Notes under the pieces: model-generated | What the model was told of the DNA's origin: nothing | Databases searched by the model: none | Seen by the model: only the letters and a program-made list of their open reading frames with translations | Shown: positions 36,601-44,732 of the stretch, in pieces | Position numbering within the stretch: the stretch's first letter is position 1 | Layout of the letters: every line of letters starts with the position of its first letter | Program-made: the position numbers and the translations under genes | Source of the DNA: JAJPHU01 sp035553375 | GTDB lineage: Bacteria; Planctomycetota; Planctomycetia; Gemmatales; Gemmataceae | Direction: 5' to 3' | NCBI GenBank assembly: GCA_035553375.1 | Contig: DATNCY010000250.1 | Coordinates: 1 to 64,000, forward strand | Length of the DNA stretch: 64,000 nucleotides

Positions 36601-39600
36601 GGGCGAATGGAAAGCACAGGCTACCGGAATACGCTGACCACGGATGCCCTGGTTTTTCATACGTTCGAGAGCGGTTTGAATACCTTCTTCGGTCCCGGAA
36701 ACGACCGTCTGGTTTGGACTGTTGAGGTTGGCGGCGCTAACGCTATCGATGCCGAGGAGCGCCGCGGCGACCGTGTCCGCATCGGCCTCGATAGCGGCCA
36801 TCGCGCCCGCCATGCGATCCGTGGCCTCAAGAATGATCCGGCCGCGTTCGTGCGAGAGGCGGATGAGGTTCTGGGGCGAGAGCGCGCCGGCGGCGCACAA
36901 GGCGACGTAATCGCCGTAGCTGTGCCCGGCCAGCATGTCGGGCCGCACGCCGAATCGCGCCAGCAGATGCATCATGGCGAGACTGGCCGCGCCGATGGCC
37001 GGTTGAGCGACATCGGTTCGCATCAACTCCTGCTTGGCCTGCTGTTCCTGCTCCGGCGTGAACGACGAGGGCGGATAGATAAACTTGCCGAGCGGTTTTT
37101 CCAGATGGCCCGCCAGCGTCGCCTCGGCTTCATCGAAAGCCTGACGAACTTCGGGGAAAACCATCGCCAACTGCGCAAGCATATTTGGATACTGCGATCC
37201 CTGGCCGGGGAAGAGGAAGGCGATACGGCCTGAGCGGGGGGCGTCAGCCCCCTGAGTTTCTTCCGTCGAGTTAAGCCCGAAGAAAATGCCGCGTGGATCG
37301 TGGCCGCGTTCCTGGCCGGAACGCAGAAGGGTAAGCGATTGATCGAGCTTTTGTTTCAGATCGTTCAAGGATGTGGCCACCACCGCGAGCGCCGGCAGCG
37401 CTGCCTCATCGGGATTGTCCATGCACAGCGAATAGGCGAGGTCGGCGAGGTCGGGGGCGGCACCGTGCGCCAGGGCGTCACGGGTCGCCTCGACCGCTGA
37501 CAAGAGGGTGTCACGAGTTGACCGTCGCCAGACGAACAGTTCCGCCGGCCAGCGTGTGAGGGCCGGATGCGCTTCGGTGAGATAGTCGCCGGTGTATTCC
37601 TCAAGGACCGCATGGAAATTGGTGCCGCCGAAGCCGAAGGCGCTGACGCCGGCGATGCGCGGCTCCGCACCGCCGTGAATCCACGGCCGCGCCTCGGTGT
37701 TGAGAAAGAACGGGCTATCCTCGAAGTTCGCCTTGCTATTGGGACGATCGACGAGCAACGGCGGCAGAACCTTGTGATGCAGCGCCAGCGTCGCGTTGAT
37801 AAGTCCGGCGAGGCCGGCGGCGCATTTGGTGTGGCCAATCATCGACTTTACGGAGCCGATAACGCAGGATCTCGCCAGCGCACCGGATTGGCGGAAAATC
37901 TGTCCGAGCGAGGTCACTTCCGTCTGATCGCCGACCACCGTGCCGGTGCCGTGCGCCTCGACAAACTCGACGCGGGCCGGTGACACATTGGCCTTGGCGT
38001 AGGCGCGCTGCAACGCGCGCAGCTGACCTTCGGGACGCGGCGCGGTCAGTCCCTTGTCCTTGCCGTCGCTGGAAGCGCCGACGCCCTTGATGACGGCGTA
38101 AATGCGATCGCCGTCGCGCTCGGCGTCAGCCAATCGCTTGAGAATCACCGCCGCCACGCCCTCGCTGATGACGATGCCGTCGGCGGCCTCGTCGAAGGTG
38201 CCGCAGCGACCGCGCGCCGAGAAAGCGTGCGTTTTACTGAAGGCCATGTACGTGTACGGATTCTGCACGGTGTCCGCGCCCATGACCACGGCCACATCGC
38301 TCGTCCCCATCTCCAGCTCGCGCACGCCGGCATGGAGAGCGGCCAACGACGAACCGCACGCCGCATCAATCGAGTAGTTGGGACCGCCGAAATTGAAGCG
38401 ATTGGCCACGCGGCCGGCGATGACGTTGATGAGGATGCCGGGGAAGGAATCCTCCGTCCACTCCGGCAACAGCGAGTCGGCCTGGCGCAGCATCTCGGCC
38501 GCGCTGTCCTTTAGACCAGGCACCGCCGCCAGCATCGGCAGATACGAACGGAAACCGTAAGACAGGGCGAGCTGGGCCGCGCCGCCGCCCGCGCCGAGAA
38601 TGACAGCCGTGCGTTCGCGGTCGAAGGGGCGATCGGCGTAGCCCGCATCGGCGAGCGCGCGGCGAACCGCTTCGAGCGCGTACAGCTGCACCGGCTCAAT
38701 CGACGACAGACTGTTGGGCGGCATTCCGAAGGTCAGCGGATCGAACGGCATGTCGGCCAGGAAACCGCCCCATTTCGAGCATATTTTGTCGCGCGCTTTC
38801 GGATTGGCGTCGTAATACAAGCGCCAATCCCAATGATCGAGCGGCACTTCGGTGATGGCGTTGACGCGCCCCAGCACGTTCTCCCAATAGGTTCGCACAT
38901 CGTCGGCACCGGGCAGGAAACAGGCCATGCCGATAATGGCGATATCGGACGGCCGTTCGCGCGGCTCAGGCCGCGCCACAGCAGGGACTTGTTGCCGCAG
39001 CGCCTGCACGATGCCGCCCACGGTGCGGTAGCGCTCCGCCAATGGTTTGGCAAACGCGGCGTCCTGTCCCATCAGCCCCAGGGTACGTTCGATGTCCTGT
39101 CCGACAGACAATAAGGATTCGCGCGTGAGCAGCAGCTGGCTATCGAGGACGACGCCGGCTGCGCCAGCCGTGACGCAGTCGGCGACCGTATCGAAATGGA
39201 TACCTCCCTGCGCATACACGGGGAGATTCCGCACGCTGCCGGCACTGACAGCGGCTTGCCAGCGTTGCAGCAGAATCAAGGTCGTGTCTTCGCCGACTCG
39301 TCCAGCGGATTCGCGGCCCTTCAGAACCAGTCCATCGATGTCTTGTTCTGCGCCGCGCAGTGCCTCGGATATGCGGATCGCCTCGAAGAGTACGCGAATT
39401 CGCCGGCGGCGCAAGAGCGCAATCCACTCGGACAATGCAGAGTGTTCGCCTCCCGCGAAGAGAACCTCTCGACAGTGCGAGGACTCCTCAAGCAAGCGGG
39501 ACAGCAGGGAACCACCGGATGGACCGAGTTTGACGCCAAAGCCGCCTGGGGCGTAGCGCGCGAGCCGATCCAGGGCAGCCTGGGCCATCGGCGATTCGGC

Positions 39601-39711
39601 GTCGGATTCCAGATCCAGAAAGCCGCGTGCGCCAGCCCGACAACCGGCAATGGCCAGTGCGGGATCGGCGGTCCCCGCCGGCGTCAACACGAGGATGTCA
39701 AGATTCCCCAT
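33613..39711 (-). CDS. Multidomain PUFA/polyketide synthase: PfaD-like barrel, KS, AT, ACP, KR
   Basis: 2032 residues. Residues 1-225 resemble the FMN TIM-barrel of nitronate monooxygenase/PfaD enoyl reductases (VYAQGGIHFDTVADCVTAGA, then GVVLDSQLLLTRES). The ketosynthase (256-705) has C452 (DAACGSS), H587 (EAHGTGT) and H627 (GHTKCAAG). The acyltransferase (828-1130) has S931 in GHSYGDY. A linker repeats NGHG and contains MARFLDTQRSVM. One ACP has S1430 (LGIDSIKRVEIL), the DSIK form typical of PUFA synthases. The ketoreductase (1735-2005) has LLTGGARGIT, S1920, Y1933 and N1937. First gene of the operon. Order KS-AT-ACP-KR is as in PfaA/HglE; the fused N-terminal barrel is unusual. Confidence 0.92.
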   Translation of the reverse strand: MGNLDILVLTPAGTADPALAIAGCRAGARGFLDLESDAESPMAQAALDRLARYAPGGFGVKLGPSGGSLLSRLLEESSHCREVLFAGGEHSALSEWIALLRRRRIRVLFEAIRISEALRGAEQDIDGLVLKGRESAGRVGEDTTLILLQRWQAAVSAGSVRNLPVYAQGGIHFDTVADCVTAGAAGVVLDSQLLLTRESLLSVGQDIERTLGLMGQDAAFAKPLAERYRTVGGIVQALRQQVPAVARPEPRERPSDIAIIGMACFLPGADDVRTYWENVLGRVNAITEVPLDHWDWRLYYDANPKARDKICSKWGGFLADMPFDPLTFGMPPNSLSSIEPVQLYALEAVRRALADAGYADRPFDRERTAVILGAGGGAAQLALSYGFRSYLPMLAAVPGLKDSAAEMLRQADSLLPEWTEDSFPGILINVIAGRVANRFNFGGPNYSIDAACGSSLAALHAGVRELEMGTSDVAVVMGADTVQNPYTYMAFSKTHAFSARGRCGTFDEAADGIVISEGVAAVILKRLADAERDGDRIYAVIKGVGASSDGKDKGLTAPRPEGQLRALQRAYAKANVSPARVEFVEAHGTGTVVGDQTEVTSLGQIFRQSGALARSCVIGSVKSMIGHTKCAAGLAGLINATLALHHKVLPPLLVDRPNSKANFEDSPFFLNTEARPWIHGGAEPRIAGVSAFGFGGTNFHAVLEEYTGDYLTEAHPALTRWPAELFVWRRSTRDTLLSAVEATRDALAHGAAPDLADLAYSLCMDNPDEAALPALAVVATSLNDLKQKLDQSLTLLRSGQERGHDPRGIFFGLNSTEETQGADAPRSGRIAFLFPGQGSQYPNMLAQLAMVFPEVRQAFDEAEATLAGHLEKPLGKFIYPPSSFTPEQEQQAKQELMRTDVAQPAIGAASLAMMHLLARFGVRPDMLAGHSYGDYVALCAAGALSPQNLIRLSHERGRIILEATDRMAGAMAAIEADADTVAAALLGIDSVSAANLNSPNQTVVSGTEEGIQTALERMKNQGIRGQRIPVACAFHSPLVAPASEPFARALASCDFKAPQYPVYANTTAEPYPAQPDALVEVLARHLVSPVRFRDEIETMYAAGARIFIEVGPQGILTGLVAQTLADRPHLAIASDLKNRPGLVQLQHLLGQLLVAGVSVQLERLHEGRDLRRLDLKNLERDSAPAKLSPNTWLVNSVRVRPLNGPEPKLLGQARSDETSPTPTILDKPKASSAQTMKPTMTQPPKPGPPTNGAAHTNGMHHPPVQTTPVVPVASASSDETAQVMLRYQELMARFLDTQRSVMLSYLQGGTPAVSVPTLPAPAHPVTNGHGSNGHGTNGHGANGHVLPPPATSAVLPTQPAPVAPAPPPPPPPIPAVANTVTAAPISPSALGVDRDIVTARLLDIVCKRTGYPTDMLGLDLDLEADLGIDSIKRVEILGMLAEVNGGQMPNVAMEKLTNIKTLRGIIDCVAVSTSNGQAEAPATGDKNPSPAFRAGIQRMLVAVTDAPPLPDVAPVLPGGTVLLTDDGTGIAANLAQRLRDLGQQVALVSAEPGTDGFHADLTNPQAVEELLVRIHQQCGPISGLIHLLPLSPSRQGQSWADRLLRDVKSLFLLARGMANELQRAADNGSALLLAATSMGGAFGSDTTATLPADFSPSQGGVAGLIKSLAHEWPHVLVRVVDLDCRAASDKLADNLLAELSDTTGPIEIGYRGERRLTLHCVPAPLEESSKSPLALGHDSTVLLTGGARGITAAVALELARRYQPNLVLVGRSPLPEDTEAPDTANVTGAAELKAALIARLRREGRPASPAIVEAAYQRLLHDREIRGNIERLKDAGARVHYYQADVRDEAPLSAVLDDVYRRFGTIDGVIHGAGVIQDKLIGDKTPESYDRVFGTKVESALILSRRLKFEQLQFCVFFTSVAGRFGNRGQSDYAAANEVLAKLAVHLDRDWPGRVVSIAWGPWSTIGMVSELEQLLGERGLQMIPPEVGPLFLDDELRLGHKGACEVVIAGDVGQLACPRRAAQEKAIELSR

Positions 39712-40427
39712 TCAAGATCTCTCTTGTTCTCGGCACTCCCAAATGGGCGTGGGGTTAACAAAGTCAACCTTCCGTGGGTGGTCGTGGCTGCGGCACCCAA
39801 ACCGCGCCAGGCTCGCATCCATGAGCAGGATAAAACCAACGCCAATAACCAACGCCCCGTGCTTACCATCCGCCCCTCTCGTTCCTGAGAGCGTGGCGAA
39901 GGAGCATAAGACAGGCAAATAGGGCAATCCCTCGCATCTGTCGTTCCAAACTAACCGGGGGTAGATAAATGTCAATATGGGCAATTGCGTCCGAAATCAG
40001 ACTGCCTCGGATTCGGCGTAGCGCAAAGCTCCCAGGTGGCTTTGCTTGTATAAACGATGTAAGTGGACGGGTTCCGAATGCTCCGAAAACGCGATATTCA
40101 TCAGAGATTCCGGCCGCATGTTGACCAAGAGATGAAGTCGGGGCGTCCTCCTCCGATCCCAATGGGATGTGTTCCATCTTGCCTCCTATCTATCTTACGC
40201 ATCTCCGCGCATCGAAGTTCTTTCTTTCGTCGGCGGAAAGACCATTTCCTACTTCTCCTACTGTCAAGTCCGAGCTTTGTGACAGGAGTGGATTAGCGGG
40301 AGGGAACAATTCGGTGTGAATCGATTACCGCGATTAGGGGGAGAGGGCCGAAAAAAATGCCGATAACGATAAGGGCGCGAAGCATGAATACCTGGGTGAA
40401 ACCAGGAGTACAGCGAGGAGAGGGACC
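39712..40427. other. 716-base gap upstream of the synthase operon
   Basis: It separates the divergent synthase operon and the SppA-like gene and must contain both promoters. I could not assign -35/-10 boxes with confidence. The only supported candidate within it is the small minus-strand frame at 39863-40177. Other open frames here lack start signals and protein-like composition. Confidence 0.5.
39863..40177 (-). CDS. Possible small gene or 5' remnant, 104 residues
   Basis: An ATG preceded by a perfect AGGAGG five bases upstream opens a 104-codon frame (MEHIPLGSEEDAPTSSLG). The ribosome site is among the best in the window, but the second half of the peptide (after about residue 50) looks non-coding, and no family is recognised. 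It may be a frameshifted remnant, or a leader peptide gene upstream of the synthase operon. Confidence 0.3.
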   Translation of the reverse strand: MEHIPLGSEEDAPTSSLGQHAAGISDEYRVFGAFGTRPLTSFIQAKPPGSFALRRIRGSLISDAIAHIDIYLPPVSLERQMRGIALFACLMLLRHALRNERGGW

Positions 40428-41492
40428 ATGCGATCCTTCCGATGGGGATTGTTCGTGGTGATGGGTCTGACGGGATGCCATCACGTCTTCCACATCGCGA
40501 CCGACTCAGTCGTGCGCACGGACACTCCGTTTCTGACACACAGCAAGGTCATCAGCGAATCGCCGCCGGTCAGCGATAGCGGGCCGGTCGTCGAGATGCC
40601 GCTGGGCGGTCCTTGCACCGGCAAGGAGCCGAAGGTCGCCGTCGTGGATGTGGACGGCTTGCTTCTGAACATGGATATGACCGGCATGTATTCCGTCGGC
40701 GAAAATCCAGTGAGCATCTTCCGCGAGAAACTCGACGCCATTGCCACCGATCCTGGCGTGTGCGCCGTGGTCGTGCGCATCAACAGTCCGGGCGGCGGCG
40801 TCACGGCGACGGACATCATGTGGCGCGATTTGATCGCCTTCCGGGCCAAAACGCATCGGCCGGTCGTCGCCTGCTTGATGGATCTGGGTGCCGGCGGAGC
40901 CTACTATCTGGCGACGGCGTCTGATGTGATTGTGGCGCATCCGACGAGCATAACGGGTGGCATCGGCGTCATCCTCAACCGCTACAACCTCAACGGGCCG
41001 ATGGGTTACTTCAGTCTCCAGGCACTGCCGATCAAGTCGGGCAAGAACATCGACTTGGGCAACGAGATCGTGCAGGAACCCGCCCCCGAGCGCAAGCAGT
41101 TGTTGCAAGCGATGGCCGACGAATTCCACCAGCGTTTCCGGCAGATCGTCGAGCATGCTCGCCCCAACGTCGATCGCGCGGATGCCACGATGTTTGACGG
41201 CCGCGTCTTCACCGCTCCGCAAGCGCTGGCTCATCATCTCATTGATCGCATCGGTTACCTGGACGATGCCATTGCGATGGCGCGCGAACTGGCACACGTC
41301 GAGCAAAGCCCAGTGGTCCTTTATCACCGCTGCAACGATCGAGTGCATTCGCCTTACGCCATCACGCCGAACATACCCCTGCAAAACACGCTGCTACCTA
41401 TCAGTGTGCCGGGCCTGGATCGTAGCCGGTTGCCGACGTTCCTGTACATGTGGCAATCCGACCCGACGATGGAAAAGATGGGCGGGCGATGA
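40428..41492 (+). CDS. SppA-like S49 peptidase-fold lipoprotein, catalytic residues not conserved
   Basis: 354 residues. The N-terminus has a lipobox, LTGC, with the acceptor C17. The ClpP/SppA fold is clear: VRINSPGGGVTATD oxyanion strand, then LGAGGAYYLATASDVIVAHP and TGGIGVILNRYNL, and later ATMFDGRVFTAPQAL with HLIDRIGYLDDAI. In SppA the nucleophile lies in ASGGYY and the base in SGxxKD; here these positions are G156 (AGGAYY) and I208 (SGKNID). The protein is therefore probably not a standard serine peptidase. GAGGAGAGG precedes the ATG. Confidence 0.85.
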   Translation: MRSFRWGLFVVMGLTGCHHVFHIATDSVVRTDTPFLTHSKVISESPPVSDSGPVVEMPLGGPCTGKEPKVAVVDVDGLLLNMDMTGMYSVGENPVSIFREKLDAIATDPGVCAVVVRINSPGGGVTATDIMWRDLIAFRAKTHRPVVACLMDLGAGGAYYLATASDVIVAHPTSITGGIGVILNRYNLNGPMGYFSLQALPIKSGKNIDLGNEIVQEPAPERKQLLQAMADEFHQRFRQIVEHARPNVDRADATMFDGRVFTAPQALAHHLIDRIGYLDDAIAMARELAHVEQSPVVLYHRCNDRVHSPYAITPNIPLQNTLLPISVPGLDRSRLPTFLYMWQSDPTMEKMGGR

Positions 41493-41500
41493 AGAAAAAA

Positions 41501-41660
41501 TTCACCACGGAACACACGGAATCCACGGAAAAAAGACAAAAGAACAAACGACTACGGAAGAACATCCGTTTGAAACGGAGCGACGCGTGCGCCGACTGAG
41601 TCCGTTTTACCCGCTCGTCTTTTGTCTTTTTTCCGTGAATTCCGTGTATTCCGTGGTGAA
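41501..41660. repeat. Long inverted repeat, 43-base arms
   Basis: TTCACCACGGAACACACGGA with its continuation (41501-41543) is repeated in inverse orientation at 41618-41660 with 2 mismatches, leaving a 74-base loop. It sits between the convergent SppA-like and tuf genes. The sequence type (CACGGAATACACGGAATTCACGG) is another widespread repeat, here possibly working as a terminator. Confidence 0.88.
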
Positions 41661-41689
41661 TAGTTTTTGTGGTTGCAAGAGCCTGAACG

Positions 41690-42898
41690 CTAGTCGAGGA
41701 TCTCCGTGATCGTGCCCGAGCCAACCGTTCGGCCACCCTCACGAATGGCGAAGCGCAGCCCCTCATCCATCGCGATGGGCATATCTGCCTGTAACTCTAC
41801 CGTCAGCGTGGCGAGATCGCCGGGCATGCACATATCCACGCCATCGGCCAGCGTGACGCTGCCGGTCACGTCGGTGGTGCGGAAGTAGAATTGCGGACGA
41901 TAGCCGCCGAAGAACGGCGTATGCCGTCCCCCTTCCTCCTTCCTCAACACATAGACGCTGGCCGTGAAGCGCGTACGCGGCTTAATCGAACCAGGCCGGG
42001 CCAAGACCTGACCGCGCTCGATCTCGTCGTGTTTGACATTGCGCAGCAGCACGCCGACATTGTCGCCGGCCACGCCTTCATCCAGCACACGATGGAACAT
42101 CTCGATGCTGGTGACAACCGTGCGCCGCGCCTCCTGCCTCAGGCCGAGGATCTCCACGTCGTCACCGGGCCGAACGCGGCCACGGTCGATCTTGCCCGTG
42201 GCCACCGTACCACGTCCTTCAATGTGATGCACGTCCTCGACGCTCATCAAGAACGGACGATCGATCGACCGCTCCGGCATTGGAATATAGCCATCGAGCG
42301 CGGCCATCAAGTCATCGATACAGCCGCATGCCTCATCCTCCGTGCCTCCCGAACGCAGAGCTGCCAAGGCGCTGCCGCGCACGATAGGAATGTCCTCGCC
42401 GGGGAACTCGAACTTGTGCAGCAGCTCGCGCAACTCCATCTCAACAAGCTCAAGCAGTTCGGGATCGTCCACCGTATCCACCTTATTCAGGAAGACGACG
42501 AGATACGGTACACCGACCTGACGAGCGAGCAAAATATGCTCGCGCGTCTGCGGCATGGCTCCATCGTTGGCTGCGACGACGAGGATAGCACCGTCCATCT
42601 GGGCAGCACCGCTAATCATGTTCTTGATGTAATCCGCGTGTCCGGGACAGTCGATGTGGGCGTAATGCCGATACTTCGTCTCGTACTCAAGGTGCGAGGC
42701 GATGATGGTGACGATCTTCGACTTGTCCCGAACCACGCCGCCGCGCGCAATCCCTTCGTAGGTCATCGCCGTGCCGCCGAATAAATGCGCCTGGCGGGCG
42801 CTGATGGCGGCGGTGAGCGTGGTCTTGCCGTGGTCGATGTGGCCGATGGTGCCCACATTGACGTTCGGCTTGGTTCGCAGGAAAACATCTTTGACCAT
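41690..42898 (-). CDS. tuf: Elongation factor Tu
   Basis: Delivers aminoacyl-tRNA to the ribosome as a GTP complex. 402 residues from ATG 42898 with CGGAG 8 bases upstream; the frame extends further without homology. G1 is GHIDHGKT, G3 DCPGHAD, G4 NKVD, G5 SAL. Domains 2 and 3 are complete, with GGRHTPFF and YRPQFYFRTTDVTG, and the REGGRTVGSG end. Switch I reads IARGGVVRDKSKIVTI where most bacteria have an ARGITI form; the Mg-binding Thr is kept. I recall similar switch I sequences in other planctomycetes. No ribosomal genes flank it, so it may be a second tuf copy. Confidence 0.92.
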   Translation of the reverse strand: MVKDVFLRTKPNVNVGTIGHIDHGKTTLTAAISARQAHLFGGTAMTYEGIARGGVVRDKSKIVTIIASHLEYETKYRHYAHIDCPGHADYIKNMISGAAQMDGAILVVAANDGAMPQTREHILLARQVGVPYLVVFLNKVDTVDDPELLELVEMELRELLHKFEFPGEDIPIVRGSALAALRSGGTEDEACGCIDDLMAALDGYIPMPERSIDRPFLMSVEDVHHIEGRGTVATGKIDRGRVRPGDDVEILGLRQEARRTVVTSIEMFHRVLDEGVAGDNVGVLLRNVKHDEIERGQVLARPGSIKPRTRFTASVYVLRKEEGGRHTPFFGGYRPQFYFRTTDVTGSVTLADGVDMCMPGDLATLTVELQADMPIAMDEGLRFAIREGGRTVGSGTITEILD

Positions 42899-43212
42899 GA
42901 CAACTCCGGAGTAATACTCCTCCACAATGCAGCCAGCATCCCGGCGAGCAACGCCTCGCAAGGACAACCGGCGAAACAGGTATGAGGGAGGACACGTCAA
43001 AGGCGTGCGGAGTTCAAGGGATTGGCGACGGCAGTTGCCAGGAGCAGCAACTCCTACTTGGAGATGGCTGTGCCAACCTCCCAGTCAAATGGCTTGTGGT
43101 TAGCCCCTGCTTCTGCATTGAGATTGTGAGAAAAAACGACTGCGGGTACTATGCCCGCGCAATTCTTGTCGCCCTGCCTTACGGGGGGATTATCCCTCGG
43201 GAGATGTCTTCC
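42899..43212. other. 314-base divergent intergenic region
   Basis: It lies between the starts of tuf and the protease-like gene. It holds a short palindrome GGAGTATTACTCC next to the tuf ribosome site and a small hairpin GTTGCCAGGAGCAGCAAC around 43034-43051. No gene or recognisable riboswitch is seen. Confidence 0.5.
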
Positions 43213-44382
43213 ATGTCCTCAGCACTCCGGTTGGCTAGCTTCTTCCTCGCTTCCGCGCTGCTTGCCGGCATCGGTTGTCTCGGCGGCGAGTCGCTTCGGC
43301 ATGAGGATGCGCTGCCGCCCGTCCTCGACTGCTTCAAGATCTCTACCGATGGTGGACCGCTGCTGCTGCCGGTGGAGATTCAGGGGAAGAGCTACCCTTT
43401 TATGCTTAAAACGGGAGCGTCCAGGACCATCTACGCGTCTCTCCTTCGCCCGCTCCTTGGAAAGACAATTCAGTCGAATCAGATGCGGATGTCCGACCGC
43501 GACATTACGGTAACTTTTTGCCAGCCTCCGGCCGCGAAGTTGGGCCATCTCGATCTGCCAAAGAAATCTCCCGTCGTCTGTATGGATCTGGGGAAAATGC
43601 GCGAGGTGAGCGGCGAGAAGATTTCTGGCCTCCTCGGCATGGACTTCCTGAGCAAGCACGTCTTTCGCATTGATTTCGACCGTGGTGAAGTGACTTTTCC
43701 GCCCTCGGCCGGACCCGATGCGGGGCAACGACTGCCGATCGTGTTTGTCAATCATCTTCCTCATGTGATGGTAGAGATTCCAGGGTTGCCCGCACGAGAG
43801 AACTTCGTTGTGGACACGGGCATGGCTGGCTACGTCAGTGGTGACTTGCGAAGGGAGGCATTCACCGCTCTCGCCAAGCAAGGGAAGCTGGCAATCGCTG
43901 GCCAAACGCTGACGGAGACGCCGGCCGGGACAGGGACAGAGCAAATTGGGCGGATTGAGGCGATCTCCCTGGCAGACTATCGCCACGAGAAACTGCTGTT
44001 TTCCAAGTCCCACCAGAACGCCCTCGGACTCAACTACCTATCCCGTTTCGTGGTGACATTCGATTTCCCCAATGGGGCGATCTACTTGAAGAAAGGCCGT
44101 CAATATGATCGACCGGATGCACGCGACCTGAGCGGCCTGCACATCCTCCGCCGGGATGGACGGACGCTGGTATATTCGGTGGCGGAGAGTAGTCCGGCCG
44201 CAGAGGTCGGCGTCAAGCCGCAAGACGTGTTACTGAAGATTGACGATAGGAAGATAGATGAGATGTCGCTGTACACCATTCGCCGTCTCTTCTGCGCCGA
44301 GGGCAAGAAATGCCGGCTGCTGATTCGACGGGGCGAAAAAGAGCGGGAGGAAGTGATCGTTCTGCGGGATCAACAATCATGA
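43213..44382 (+). CDS. Tandem retropepsin-like / PDZ secreted protein
   Basis: 389 residues from ATG 43213, which has GGGAG 9 bases upstream; ATG 43204 is too close to that site. An N-terminal hydrophobic signal (LASFFLASALLAGIGC) is followed by two retropepsin-like aspartyl protease halves. The first has LKTGAS with Lys66 where the catalytic Asp should be; the second has FVVDTGMAGYV with D201. Each ends with a GLLGMDFLSKH or GLNYLSRF type strand. A C-terminal PDZ domain (about 310-389) contains SSPAAEVGVKPQDVLLKID. If active it would use an asymmetric or single-Asp site; a binding role is possible. Confidence 0.8.
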   Translation: MSSALRLASFFLASALLAGIGCLGGESLRHEDALPPVLDCFKISTDGGPLLLPVEIQGKSYPFMLKTGASRTIYASLLRPLLGKTIQSNQMRMSDRDITVTFCQPPAAKLGHLDLPKKSPVVCMDLGKMREVSGEKISGLLGMDFLSKHVFRIDFDRGEVTFPPSAGPDAGQRLPIVFVNHLPHVMVEIPGLPARENFVVDTGMAGYVSGDLRREAFTALAKQGKLAIAGQTLTETPAGTGTEQIGRIEAISLADYRHEKLLFSKSHQNALGLNYLSRFVVTFDFPNGAIYLKKGRQYDRPDARDLSGLHILRRDGRTLVYSVAESSPAAEVGVKPQDVLLKIDDRKIDEMSLYTIRRLFCAEGKKCRLLIRRGEKEREEVIVLRDQQS

Positions 44383-44436
44383 TGCGCGAAGATCGCCTGA
44401 TGTAATGCTATCGGCCCGTATCCCAAGGAGCCTGAA

Positions 44437-44499
44437 ATGTCACTGCTGGACCACTTCAATCCGCCTTTGAATCCGTTGGGAAGGAAACCCATCCCATGA
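44437..44499 (+). pseudogene. Remnant of a duplicated DUF4058-like gene start
   Basis: AAGGAGCCTGAA followed by ATG codes MSLLDHFNPPLNPLGRKPIP and a stop. Ribosome site and first 11 codons closely match the start of the intact gene at 44893 (MPLLDHFNPPL). It is what remains of a tandem duplication after deletion. Its stop overlaps the ATG of the next small gene. Confidence 0.6.
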
Positions 44500-44732
44500 C
44501 CTCACCCAACAGCGATCCTGTCGCCCACCCTCAGCTGGATTTGCCCCAGATTCCGCCCCACGCGGGCAGCAACGGCAGTCCACCCTATGACTCTGAACAG
44601 GACGAAAACACCGAAGAATTTAACTACGATCCAGTCCCGCCCAAGAAGACCATAACCGTTTCGGTACGTTATCGCATCGGTGGCCTGGGCCAGCCATTAC
44701 CCTACCCTCTGGACGAAGGTGACGGCGAATGA
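44496..44732 (+). CDS. Small Pro/Asp-rich hypothetical protein, 78 residues
   Basis: The sequence is polar and disordered-looking (LDLPQIPPHAGSNGSP, then EQDENTEEFNYDPVPP) with a short C-terminal strand KTITVSVRYRIGGLGQ. Its ATG overlaps the stop of the remnant before it and its stop overlaps the ATG of the next small frame, so translational coupling is possible. GGAAGGAAA lies 8 bases upstream. No family is recognised. Confidence 0.55.
   Translation: MTSPNSDPVAHPQLDLPQIPPHAGSNGSPPYDSEQDENTEEFNYDPVPPKKTITVSVRYRIGGLGQPLPYPLDEGDGE

Noticed and set aside
35680..37233. 517-codon plus-strand frame
   Set aside because: Antisense to the AT and linker regions of the synthase; Arg/Gly-rich without motifs.
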